Origin: Thermoflexia bacterium
Lineage (GTDB): Bacteria > Chloroflexota > Anaerolineae > B4-G1 > SLSP01
Reading direction: 5' to 3'
DNA length: 21,235 bases
NCBI GenBank assembly: GCA_030605705.1
Contig: JAUWHU010000227.1
Coordinates: forward strand, 1-21,235
Position 1 is the stretch's first letter, and the number at the start of each line of letters is the position of its first letter. Below, one piece after another: positions 14,975 to 21,235 of this stretch. The notes beneath the pieces were generated by a model. That model did not search any database, was not told the DNA's origin, and worked only from the letters and a program-made list of their open reading frames with translations. Both the position numbers and the translations under genes were made by a program.

Positions 14975-15094
14975 ATAACATCTGATTTCTACCAGGAGCC
15001 TGCCGTGAAAAAATCACCCGCAAAGCTATGGCCGGTCTCCTGACCGAGCCATAACATCAATTTCTACCAGGAGCCAACCGTGAAAAAATCGCCC
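14965..15094 (+). repeat. Imperfect tandem duplication of the lipoprotein gene's leader and first codons
   Basis: The segment 14965-15019 (tgaccgagccataacatc ... gtgaaaaaatcaccc) is repeated at 15041-15094 with a few changes. Each copy contains a ribosome-binding site (accaggagcc) and a GTG start followed by AAA AAA TCR CCC. The period is about 76 nt. Only the second copy continues into the full gene. Confidence 0.85.
15005..15043 (+). pseudogene. Truncated duplicate of the lipoprotein start (12-codon remnant)
   Basis: GTG at 15005 has the same upstream accaggagcc as the intact gene and encodes M-K-K-S-P before diverging (AKLWPVS) and ending at TGA 15041-15043. That TGA is the first three bases of the second repeat copy. 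It may be a recombination scar, or a translated leader peptide that affects the gene downstream. There is no sign of further coding sequence. Confidence 0.5.
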
Positions 15095-16159
15095 TTTTTC
15101 CTCTGGATGACACTGTTCGTGGGACTGTGGCTCACCGCCTGTCGTCCCCAGATCACCCCCCAGCTAACCTCACCGCCGCCCACACCGGCGGAAGTGAGCG
15201 CCACATCCACGCCTACGGCGACTCCACCGCCCGAACAGCCCGTGACCGTTATCCCCCTGCAAGGCCCTCTTGCCCGCAGCTCCGCCGAAATCTCCGGTCT
15301 GGCCTGGTACGGCGACCACCTGATCCTGCTGCCGCAATACCCGGAGCGTTTCGGCGGCGTCCTCTTCACGCTGCCCAAAGCGGATATCCTGGCGTTCTTA
15401 GCTGGCGACCTCAACGACCCGCTGGAACCGTTACCCATCCCCTTCAGCACCTCCGGTCTCACCGACGACATCCAGGGCTTCGAGGGCTTTGAAGCCCTCG
15501 CCACGGCCCCGGGTCACATCTTCCTCACCATCGAAGCGCGGGGAGAGAATGGCATGATGGGTTATCTGGTCGCCGGAACCATCGCGGCAGACCTCGGCGA
15601 GATCCGCCTCGACCCCACCCTGCGGGCGGAGCTCCGCCCCCCGGCGGCCCTATCCAACTCCAGCGATGAGGCCATGTTTTGCGCCCCAGAAGGGCCGGTG
15701 ACACTCTACGAAGCCAATGGCAGCAATGTCAACCCCGCGCCGGTGGCGCAGCGCTTCGCAGCGGAGACCTTCGCGCCACAGGGCGACATCCCCTTCCCCA
15801 CCATCGAGTACCGCATCACCGACGCGACCGCGCTGGACTCACACGGTCGCTTCTGGGCTATCAACTACTTCTGGCCCGGCGACGCGGCCAAACTCCGACC
15901 GGGGCCAGACGCCCTTGCCCAACGATATGGCCCAGGCCCCACGCACGCCCAATCCAAGCGGGTGGAGCGGTTGGTGGAGTTCCAGTACAGCGATGCCGAC
16001 ATCACTCTGGTGGGAACGCCGCCCCTGCAGCTGCAACTACTCGTCGGAGATGATAGCCGCAACTGGGAAGGGGTAGTCCGTTTGGATGAGCGGGGATTCC
16101 TGCTCGCCACGGACAAATATCCCGGCACCATCCTGGGGTTTGTACCGTATAAAGAATAA
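15080..16159 (+). CDS. Lipoprotein with a putative beta-propeller-like domain
   Basis: 359 residues from GTG at 15080. MKKSPFFLWMTLFVGLWLTAC is a lipoprotein signal peptide with lipobox LTAC (Cys21), so the mature protein should be lipid-anchored outside the membrane. Residues 24-54 are a Pro/Thr-rich linker (SPPPTPAEVS, TSTPTATPPP). The body has EISGLAWYGDHLILLPQYPE near the start and NWEGVVRLDERGFLLATDKYPG at the end. These SGLAW and EG...DE.GFLLATDK stretches recall phytase-like esterase or SdiA-regulated propellers, but I cannot assign it firmly. Its 5' region is a duplicated copy, and GGAG in accaggagcc is the ribosome-binding site. Confidence 0.75.
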   Translation: MKKSPFFLWMTLFVGLWLTACRPQITPQLTSPPPTPAEVSATSTPTATPPPEQPVTVIPLQGPLARSSAEISGLAWYGDHLILLPQYPERFGGVLFTLPKADILAFLAGDLNDPLEPLPIPFSTSGLTDDIQGFEGFEALATAPGHIFLTIEARGENGMMGYLVAGTIAADLGEIRLDPTLRAELRPPAALSNSSDEAMFCAPEGPVTLYEANGSNVNPAPVAQRFAAETFAPQGDIPFPTIEYRITDATALDSHGRFWAINYFWPGDAAKLRPGPDALAQRYGPGPTHAQSKRVERLVEFQYSDADITLVGTPPLQLQLLVGDDSRNWEGVVRLDERGFLLATDKYPGTILGFVPYKE

Positions 16160-16187
16160 GCAAATGGCAAATGGCAAATGGCAAACG
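16160..16187. repeat. Tandem heptamer gcaaatg, about four units
   Basis: Units lie at 16160-16166, 16167-16173, 16174-16180 and an imperfect gcaaacg at 16181-16187, starting directly after the lipoprotein stop. Degenerate caaatg/cgaatg words continue to about 16235. Two units also occur at 8150-8163. Confidence 0.7.
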
Positions 16188-16248
16188 AAGAGAATGACAA
16201 ATGAGGAAATGACAAAAGCGAATGGCGAATGACAGACGAATAGGCGCC

Positions 16249-16284
16249 AAAAACCCCGCCCAGCGGTGTGACCCGAGGGCGGGG
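16249..16284 (-). terminator. Rho-independent terminator of the SPFH operon
   Basis: On the minus strand an 8-bp GC stem (ccccgccc 16254-16261 / gggcgggg 16277-16284) with a 15-nt loop is followed immediately by five U residues (aaaaa at 16249-16253). It lies about 75 nt downstream of the SPFH stop, the expected place and orientation. Read on the plus strand the T-run is missing, so it serves the lipoprotein gene less well. Confidence 0.75.
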
Positions 16285-16319
16285 CTGTGTTTGAAAGAAG
16301 GTAACTACCCTCTAGCTGT

Positions 16320-16340
16320 GGCCGGTCTCCGACCGAGCCA
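16320..16340. repeat. Third copy of the ggccggtctc/gaccgagcc motif
   Basis: ggccggtctc (16320-16329) and gaccgagcca (16331-16340) are separated by one base and form a near-palindrome. The same pair occurs at 15030-15050 and, spread apart by a hairpin, at 14929-14974. It lies between the SPFH stop and its terminator. Confidence 0.6.
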
Positions 16341-16356
16341 CTTATGGGAAGAAAAA

Positions 16357-17388
16357 CTACTTCAGCTCGCTAAGCCGTTTCTCCCATTTGGTGTAGAGCC
16401 GTTCGTAAATCTTCTCGCTGAGTTCGCCAGTCGCCAGCCGGGAATCCAAGTTGTCCAACATGGTCTGAATCTCCACAGCGGTGGTTGGCGTCGCCGGCGC
16501 GGCGGGTGCAGCGGGCGCGGCCGCAGCCGGGGCCGGCTGCTGCATGGCCTGGCCCATCATCTGAGCCATTGCCACCCCCATGCCCAACCCGGCTCCCAGT
16601 TCAGCGCCGGAGGCAACGGTCCCGCCGCCCTCCTTCTGCGCCGTCTCACGGATAGCCTGGGCTGTCTGGTACTGCATGTAGCCCTGCATATCGCCGATAG
16701 CCCCCATCGCAGAGCGCGCGTCAATCGCCTTGGCGGTCTCCTCTGTCGGGGAGATGGATTCCACGTAGAAAGAGTTGAGAGTCACGCCACGGGAGGCGAA
16801 CTCCTCGGCAGCTTTGGCGCGTACACCGGCCGCGAGTTCCTCCACGAAGGCCGCCATCTGAATGACGGATTTGCCCATCTCACCGATGAGGTCAATTAGT
16901 TTGGTGAGAACCATGCTGCGGAAGAACCCCTCGATGTCGCGGACGTTGTACAACCCCTGCGTACCCACGATCTTAGCCACAAAAAGCTGCGGGTCGGTAA
17001 TCTGCAGAGAGTAGGTGCCGTAGCCGGTCACCCGCGCCATGCCCAAGATCGGGTCGGGGATGGTGATGGGTTGAGCAGTCCCCCACTTCATGTCGGTGAG
17101 TTCCCGCAAGGTCACGAAGTAGACCTCGGCCTTGAAGGGAGTCTGGCCGGAGAAAGCTTTGCCAATCAGACCGGTCAGGCCGGGGATATTGGCCGTGGTC
17201 AGCGTGTGCCGTCCGGCGCCGAAAACATCCAACGCTTTGCCATCGCGGAAGAAAACGGCCGCCTGGCTCTCACGCACGATGACCTGAGAACCGATGCGGA
17301 AGTCCCCGGAACCACGCTCCGGAATGCGATGGACGATTTCCTTACGCCCCTCGTCTACATACTCAATAATGTCGAAAATGCGAGCCAT
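16357..17388 (-). CDS. SPFH/band-7 domain protein with SHOCT-like C-terminus
   Basis: 343 residues. The N-terminal MARIFDIIEYVDEGRKEIVHRIPE followed by IGSQVIVRESQAAVFFRDGK is the start of the YdjI-like (virion-core-like) SPFH group. The SPFH core spans about 25-215, with GRHTLTTANIPGL and FASRGVTLNSFYVESISPTEE. A Gly/Ala/Met-rich stretch (257-285) and an Ala/Pro linker (285-303) lead to LDNLDSRLATGELSEKIYER, a SHOCT-like helix pair, where relatives often carry a zinc ribbon. There is no N-terminal TM, so peripheral membrane association is expected. GGAGGG lies 5 nt before the ATG, and the gene is 15 nt behind the coiled-coil gene. Such proteins scaffold membrane domains or respond to envelope stress. 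Confidence 0.88.
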   Translation of the reverse strand: MARIFDIIEYVDEGRKEIVHRIPERGSGDFRIGSQVIVRESQAAVFFRDGKALDVFGAGRHTLTTANIPGLTGLIGKAFSGQTPFKAEVYFVTLRELTDMKWGTAQPITIPDPILGMARVTGYGTYSLQITDPQLFVAKIVGTQGLYNVRDIEGFFRSMVLTKLIDLIGEMGKSVIQMAAFVEELAAGVRAKAAEEFASRGVTLNSFYVESISPTEETAKAIDARSAMGAIGDMQGYMQYQTAQAIRETAQKEGGGTVASGAELGAGLGMGVAMAQMMGQAMQQPAPAAAAPAAPAAPATPTTAVEIQTMLDNLDSRLATGELSEKIYERLYTKWEKRLSELK

Positions 17389-17403
17389 GGATACCCTCCT
17401 CGG

Positions 17404-17946
17404 TTACTGGCTGATCTGATTCCCCATCTCGGCGGTGCCGTTGAGGACTTCAGTGCGTTCATCAAATGTCGTATTAGCTTCACGGGCCAGGTCACGGAGT
17501 AGCAGAACCTGGGCACGAACGTTCTCGCCGGCCAGCTCCTCGCGGACGCGGGAGATGGCGGCCTCGATGCGCGCAGCGTAATCCAGCAACGCGGTATCGA
17601 ACTGGTAGACCCGATCCAGGTCCTCTTCCTTGATGCGCACGGCATCGAAGAAACCAGCATAGCCGTATCTGGCAGTGCGGACACGGTCAATGAAGGTCTG
17701 CATCTGAGTGGCCGTACTGCCGACCTCATCCAACAGGTCAAATTTCCCGGCGGAGATAAAGTCCTGCTGCAAACCATCCAGTTGCGTCTTAACCGTACGC
17801 ATACGCTTGGCGATGGTCTCTCGCAGGAGTTTGTCCGCCTCGCGGCGTAGTTCCTTCTGCTTGTAGCCGCTGTAGCCGGGCACCTTATCGGCGATGCCAC
17901 GTTCCAATCCAAACATCTTGTCCTTGATGTTGTCGAGTAAGCTCAT
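17404..17946 (-). CDS. Coiled-coil protein co-encoded with the SPFH protein
   Basis: 180 residues from ATG at 17944-17946, with AGGAGGG 5-6 nt upstream; a longer in-frame start at 18024 is not supported. MSLLDNIKDKMFGLERGIAD is followed by basic and acidic helical sequence throughout (KQKELRREADKLLRETIAKR, DLLDEVGSTATQMQTFIDRV, ARIEAAISRVREELAGENVR). It has no TM, signal peptide or cysteine. I know no named family for it. The helical content and the partner (SPFH) recall the PspA-like neighbours of YdjI-type proteins, but the PspA signature is not obvious. It is the first gene of a two-gene operon. Confidence 0.75.
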   Translation of the reverse strand: MSLLDNIKDKMFGLERGIADKVPGYSGYKQKELRREADKLLRETIAKRMRTVKTQLDGLQQDFISAGKFDLLDEVGSTATQMQTFIDRVRTARYGYAGFFDAVRIKEEDLDRVYQFDTALLDYAARIEAAISRVREELAGENVRAQVLLLRDLAREANTTFDERTEVLNGTAEMGNQISQ

Positions 17947-18085
17947 CCTATCCCTCCTTAATATGGCTATGGTTAGCTTAAAATACGCAAGTGACGGCTC
18001 TGAGGTTGCAAACCAGTCCACCACCCGCTCCTACATAGCGAGCAAAGCCGCAAACGTGATAATAATTCTATAACTCACACGCCGG

Positions 18086-18113
18086 TTGACACCTGTACCT
18101 TTTATTCTATCAT
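18086..18113 (+). promoter_or_regulatory. Near-consensus sigma-70-type promoter of the macro-domain gene
   Basis: A perfect TTGACA (18086-18091) is followed, 16 nt later, by TATCAT (18108-18113), which matches the -10 consensus at five of six positions. The GTG start is about 50 nt downstream. It is the best promoter match in the window. Confidence 0.7.
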
Positions 18114-18167
18114 AGAAAACATAGAAGGGAAATGCAGAAGATCACGGAGCAGGAATCGAGGTGAGCC

Positions 18168-18743
18168 GTGGCAGAAAATAGTGTTTTGTGGATGTATGCC
18201 GTGCCTACGGGGTCTAAGATTTCGGTGGTGGAGGGGGATCTCACATTGGAGGCCGTAGACGCTATTGTCAATGCGACTAACGAGCATCTCTCCCACGGCG
18301 GCGGCGTGGCGTGGGCCATCGTGCGGCGCGGCGGCAAGGTCATCCAGGATGAGAGCACAGCCTGGGTGCGGGAACACGGGCCGGTGCCGACGGGACAGGC
18401 AGCGCTGACCGGGGGCGGACATCTCGCGGCGCGTTACGTGATCCATACCGTCGGGCCGATCTGGCGCGATCAGGGGGATGAGCCGGCGCTGCTACGTTCC
18501 GCCGTCCAGAGCGCGTTGGCGCTGGCGGATGCCCACGCACTGCGTTCCGTCTCGCTGCCGGCGATCTCGTCGGGGATTTTCGGCTTCCCCAAGCCCCTGG
18601 CAGCTCAAGTGATTTGGGACGCCACGCTCGACTACTTGGCGGCGCACCCTGAGAACACGCTGGAGGAGATCCGCTTTTGCGATATTGACCGGGCCACGGT
18701 GGAGATTTTCCTCGCGGAAGGCCGGAAACGGCAGCTGAAATAA
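18168..18743 (+). CDS. Macro domain protein (ADP-ribose binding, Af1521-like)
   Basis: 191 residues, essentially a single macro domain. Motifs in order are VVEGDLT (GDL 23-25, adenine contact), IVNATNEHL (NATN 35-38), HGGGVAWAIVRRGG (43-56, the Gly-rich phosphate loop of the Af1521-like group), GHLAARYVIHTVGP (84-97) and LPAISSGIFGFPK (130-142). Macro domains bind ADP-ribose or hydrolyse mono-ADP-ribosyl or O-acetyl-ADP-ribose esters; which applies here is not visible. The GTG at 18168 has GAGGTGA just upstream; an internal ATG at 18192 would still leave the domain intact. It stands alone with its own promoter and opposes the coiled-coil/SPFH operon head to head. Confidence 0.92.
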   Translation: MAENSVLWMYAVPTGSKISVVEGDLTLEAVDAIVNATNEHLSHGGGVAWAIVRRGGKVIQDESTAWVREHGPVPTGQAALTGGGHLAARYVIHTVGPIWRDQGDEPALLRSAVQSALALADAHALRSVSLPAISSGIFGFPKPLAAQVIWDATLDYLAAHPENTLEEIRFCDIDRATVEIFLAEGRKRQLK

Positions 18744-18780
18744 TCGCACATAAATTAGGCGTCTCCTGAAAAAAGTTAAG

Positions 18781-18890
18781 AATAAACGCAGAGACGCAAA
18801 GGCGCAAAGGCGCAAAGAAAAATTATACAGAGTTTAGTGTTTTTGAAGTACCAGAAATTGGACGCGGATTTTCACGGATAAACACGGATT
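18781..18890. repeat. Two repeat families in the gap between macro and THEP1 genes
   Basis: The stretch 18784-18818 has cgcagagacgcaaaggcgcaaagg-type units (9-bp ggcgcaaag repeated), the inverted relative of tttgcgtctctgcgtctttg at 8502-8521. At 18850-18890 the cacggat family reappears; 18850-18878 equals the reverse complement of 2422-2450 exactly. The rest of 18744-19015 shows nothing recognisable. Confidence 0.65.
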
Positions 18891-19015
18891 TTTAGTAGCC
18901 GCGACTTACAGTAGTGCCAATTCGCACTATTTCCAAATCGCGCTCCTGCTGAACTTGGCGTTGGGGAAGTTATTTAATCTACGGTTCTTACTGTTAAGAA
19001 AACTCTGCTCGCGCC

Positions 19016-19537
19016 TCACGCCCCCAGCCAGGCGAGCACTTTCCGGGGCAGCTCATCGCGGGTACGCCGGTTCACCTCCCATAACGTCACCTGCGCCAGC
19101 ATCTTGAGCAGGTCGGCATGGGGGTGAGATTTGTAGATGATAGTGCCCAGCACCGGCGACGGCCCCAGGATCACCTGGAGCACCATATCGCGGAAGGCCG
19201 GGGAGAGCAGTTCCATTTTGCCGATCTCGTCCACCACAATGATCTTTCTCGCCTGCAGCGCCTCGCGCAGCGCGGCCACGCCGACAGTTTCCAACACCTT
19301 CATGTCCACGCCGTAGCGACCCACGCGAGGGACTTTGGGGCCGCGCAGGTCCTTGTGAGCCAGCACCGCCTCCTCCCCCGCCAGCGTGATGAGCCGAAAC
19401 CCCTTCCGTCCACCAGGACCAAAGATTTCCTCGGTGTAGAAGCCCCCGGCGCGCTCCCCCAACACGTCAATGACTTCGCGGATCACCGTGGTCTTGCCGC
19501 AACTTGGATGTCCGGTCAATAAAAGGGTTTTGCCCAT
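19016..19537 (-). CDS. Nucleoside-triphosphatase, THEP1 family
   Basis: 173 residues from ATG at 19535-19537, chosen because GAGAGG lies 5 nt upstream and MGKTLLLTG is the conserved start; the longer in-frame start at 19591 overlaps promoter DNA. Walker A is LLLTGHPSCGKTTVI (9-17), Walker B is KIIVVDEIGKMELLS (DE 103-104), and AGGFYTEEI lies between them. This is the order and spacing of THEP1-type NTPases (NTPase_1, DUF265), small P-loop enzymes that hydrolyse ATP, GTP and other NTPs in vitro, and in archaea are often linked to nucleotide turnover. The biological role is uncertain. It diverges from the SDR gene. Confidence 0.88.
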   Translation of the reverse strand: MGKTLLLTGHPSCGKTTVIREVIDVLGERAGGFYTEEIFGPGGRKGFRLITLAGEEAVLAHKDLRGPKVPRVGRYGVDMKVLETVGVAALREALQARKIIVVDEIGKMELLSPAFRDMVLQVILGPSPVLGTIIYKSHPHADLLKMLAQVTLWEVNRRTRDELPRKVLAWLGA

Positions 19538-19574
19538 AGTTTCCTCTCGCTTACTGTTATCCGCTGACGGCTGA

Positions 19575-19602
19575 TTGCCGACTGCTTCCAATGAAGTATA
19601 AT
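19575..19602 (+). promoter_or_regulatory. Putative promoter of the SDR-Nudix pair
   Basis: TATAAT (19597-19602) lies 16 nt after TTGCCG (19575-19580, four of six to consensus). The ATG is 31 nt downstream with AAGGAG at 19621-19626. The same spacing occurs at the putative secA promoter. Confidence 0.5.
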
Positions 19603-19633
19603 CTCAATGCCATATCAGGCAAGGAGTGTGAAT

Positions 19634-20578
19634 ATGCGAATTCTAATTACCGGGGGAGCAGGGTTCATCGGCTCCCATCTATGTGATCGTTACTTGACTG
19701 AAGGCCATGAAGTCATCGCCATGGACAACCTGAGCACCGGATCGGTGGACAACATCGCGCACCTGGCGGGACATCCCCGCTTCCACTTCATCAAACACGA
19801 CGTGACCAGGTACATCTACGTGGCGGGACCGCTGGATGAGGTGCTGCACCTGGCCTCGCTGCCCAGCCCGGTGGATTATCTGCAGCTCCCCATCCAGACG
19901 CTCAAGGTGGGCGCGCTGGGGACGCACAACACGTTGGGACTGGCGTTAGCCAAGGGCGCGAAATTCCTGCTGGCCTCCACCTCGGAGACTTACGGCGACC
20001 CGCTGGTGCATCCGCAGCCGGAGAGCTACTGGGGCAACGTGAATCCGGTGGGGCCGCGCGGGGTCTACGACGAGAGCAAGCGCTTCGCCGAGGCGCTGAC
20101 GATGGCCTACCACCGCTATCACGGCGTGGACACCCGCATCGTCCGCATCTTCAACACCTACGGGCCGCGCATGCGCGCCGACGATGGCCGCGTCGTGCCC
20201 AATTTCGTCTGTCAGGCGCTGCGAGGCGAGCCGCTGACGGTCTACGATCACGGAGAACACACCCGTTCCTTCTGTTTTGTCAGCGACCTGGTCGAGGGAA
20301 TTGTGCGGCTGGCAGCCTCAGAGGTTCACGATCCGGTGAACTTGGGCAATCCCCGCGAGTTCACTATTTTAGAATTTGCGCAGCAGGTGCTGGCGGCGAC
20401 GGGGAGCGCGTCGGAGATCACCTTCGTGCAGCCCAGCGACGAGCGCACCAGGGATGACCCCAAAGTCCGCTGCCCCGACATCACGCGGGCCAAAACTCTG
20501 TTGGATTGGGAGCCTCAAGTCCCCGTGGAGGAAGGTCTTCAACGCGCGGCGGCTTACTTCCGCACGAAGTTAGATTGA
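19634..20578 (+). CDS. NAD-dependent SDR, UDP-glucuronate decarboxylase (UXS)-like
   Basis: 314 residues from ATG at 19634, with AAGGAG 7-8 nt upstream. The N-terminal MRILITGGAGFIGSHLCDRY is the Rossmann NAD site (GGAGFIG). DEVLHLASLPSPVDYLQLPI, ASTSETYGDP and the catalytic YDESK (Y145, K149) give the extended SDR triad with the YxEsKR form typical of UDP-xylose synthases. RIFNTYGPRM and EHTRSFCFVSDLVEGI follow. UXS converts UDP-glucuronate to UDP-xylose for surface polysaccharides; a 4-epimerase or dehydratase of the same family cannot be excluded. Its TGA shares an A with the next ATG (TGATG at 20576-20580), so it is translationally linked to the Nudix gene. Confidence 0.87.
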   Translation: MRILITGGAGFIGSHLCDRYLTEGHEVIAMDNLSTGSVDNIAHLAGHPRFHFIKHDVTRYIYVAGPLDEVLHLASLPSPVDYLQLPIQTLKVGALGTHNTLGLALAKGAKFLLASTSETYGDPLVHPQPESYWGNVNPVGPRGVYDESKRFAEALTMAYHRYHGVDTRIVRIFNTYGPRMRADDGRVVPNFVCQALRGEPLTVYDHGEHTRSFCFVSDLVEGIVRLAASEVHDPVNLGNPREFTILEFAQQVLAATGSASEITFVQPSDERTRDDPKVRCPDITRAKTLLDWEPQVPVEEGLQRAAAYFRTKLD

Positions 20579-21042
20579 TGCAGCGCGTTCCGGCGGTGTT
20601 GGTCTACACCCGGCGCGGCGACGAAGTGCTGGTGATGCACCGCAACAAAGAGCCGAATTTAGGATTGTGGGTCGCGCCTGGGGGCAAGGTCGAGATCGGC
20701 GAATCGCCTTACGATGCGGCGCAGCGTGAGATGCTGGAGGAAACCGGGCTGACGGTGGAACAGCTGCAATTTCGGGGCTTCTGCACCGAAGTCTCCACAC
20801 GGCCGGATTGGCAGTGGCTCCTCTTCATCTTCGTCACCGGCACCTTTCATGGCGATCTGCAACCCGACCGGCGGGAAGGCGACTTGGCCTGGGTCTCCGT
20901 GGAGGATTACCTCCATGAGATGTCTATCCCCCAGGCCGACGTGATCTTCGCCCCGCGCGTGCTGGCGCCAGACGGTAGCTTTTTTCAGGCGAAGTTCGTC
21001 TACGACGACGACTTGAAGTTGACGGAGTGGGTGGAATACTGA
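20578..21042 (+). CDS. Nudix hydrolase (MutT-like)
   Basis: 154 residues from ATG at 20578, overlapping the SDR stop by one base. The Nudix box GGKVEIGESPYDAAQREMLE followed by ETGL matches GX5EX7REUXEEXGU completely. It opens with RVPAVLVYTRRGDEVLVMHR and LWVAPGG. The length and order suggest a MutT/8-oxo-dGTP-type or general nucleotide pyrophosphatase, but a sugar-nucleotide substrate would suit the SDR partner. It differs from the Nudix protein at 1828-2304 in surrounding sequence and genomic context. Confidence 0.9.
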   Translation: MQRVPAVLVYTRRGDEVLVMHRNKEPNLGLWVAPGGKVEIGESPYDAAQREMLEETGLTVEQLQFRGFCTEVSTRPDWQWLLFIFVTGTFHGDLQPDRREGDLAWVSVEDYLHEMSIPQADVIFAPRVLAPDGSFFQAKFVYDDDLKLTEWVEY

Positions 21043-21060
21043 CGGCTGATGGCTGCGCCC

Positions 21061-21088
21061 CAGCGTTTCAGCGTCCCAGCGTTTTAGC
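21061..21088. repeat. cagcgt unit repeat, relative of 3064-3130
   Basis: cagcgtttcagcgtcccagc and cagcgttttagc follow the same unit pattern as the array at 3064-3130, with t/c changes. It is non-coding and lies just after the Nudix gene. Confidence 0.55.
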
Positions 21089-21175
21089 AACTGCTCCGAA
21101 AATAAACCCCGCGCGATTGTAAGAGTACCCACGAGAGGTGCCCCTATTAAAGGCTTACAGCTACGACGGTTGAGG

Positions 21176-21235
21176 ATGAAACCGTGGGACGGGCTGCGTC
21201 TGGCACTGGCTCTCGGCGCGCTGGCCATGGGACTG
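21176..21235 (+). CDS. N-terminus of a membrane or secreted protein, truncated at the window end
   Basis: ATG at 21176 opens MKPWDGLRLALALGALAMGL, which reaches the window edge. The charged start and Leu/Ala-rich stretch look like a signal peptide or first TM segment. TTG at 21170 is an alternative start, and upstream bases give only weak ribosome-binding sequence. The family cannot be judged from 20 residues. Confidence 0.45.
   Translation, partial: MKPWDGLRLALALGALAMGL

Noticed and set aside
17947..18024. 26-codon N-terminal extension of the coiled-coil protein
   Set aside because: AGGAGGG lies just before the internal ATG at 17944-17946, and the extension does not match the helical body.

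Overview
The window looks like chromosomal DNA of a GC-rich bacterium, most likely Chloroflexota (Anaerolineae-like). This rests on the mix of families, on SecA carrying the extra blocks I associate with that phylum, on a lipoprotein with a Thr/Pro-rich linker, and on many short dispersed hairpin repeats between genes. No rRNA, tRNA, CRISPR array, transposase or phage gene was seen, and the assignment is inference rather than a database result.

Layout. Positions 1-192 hold the 3' end of an AIM24-family gene. Positions 262-8099 are all on the minus strand: a LiaF-like pair of membrane proteins, a Nudix hydrolase, a nitroreductase-family protein, and a moxR - DUF58 - transglutaminase cluster in which the last two genes overlap by ATGA. 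A 557-nt divergent region (8100-8656) full of hairpins separates moxR from secA. The plus strand then carries secA, a tight four-gene operon (winged-helix protein, single-domain KaiC-like ATPase, two 111-residue membrane proteins), an adenosine deaminase directly behind it, and a lipoprotein whose 5' region is tandemly duplicated. A minus-strand pair follows: a coiled-coil protein and an SPFH/band-7 protein with a clear terminator. The right end has a macro-domain gene with a near-consensus promoter, a THEP1-type NTPase (minus), and a UXS-like SDR plus Nudix pair that share one base. A new membrane or secreted protein starts at the window edge.

How the genes fit together. Several are envelope-related: AIM24, LiaF-like, SPFH, SecA and the MoxR/DUF58/transglutaminase module. 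Two Nudix enzymes, adenosine deaminase, the macro protein and the NTPase act on nucleotides or nucleotide derivatives. The most unusual unit is the KaiC-like operon at 11902-13755, in which the ATPase has an altered second catalytic glutamate, an altered Walker B acid and only one of the two KaiC phosphosite positions. The other notable feature is the density of repeat elements between genes: a cacggat hairpin family with a 29-nt exact match 16 kb apart, and two related elements in direct orientation bracketing moxR.
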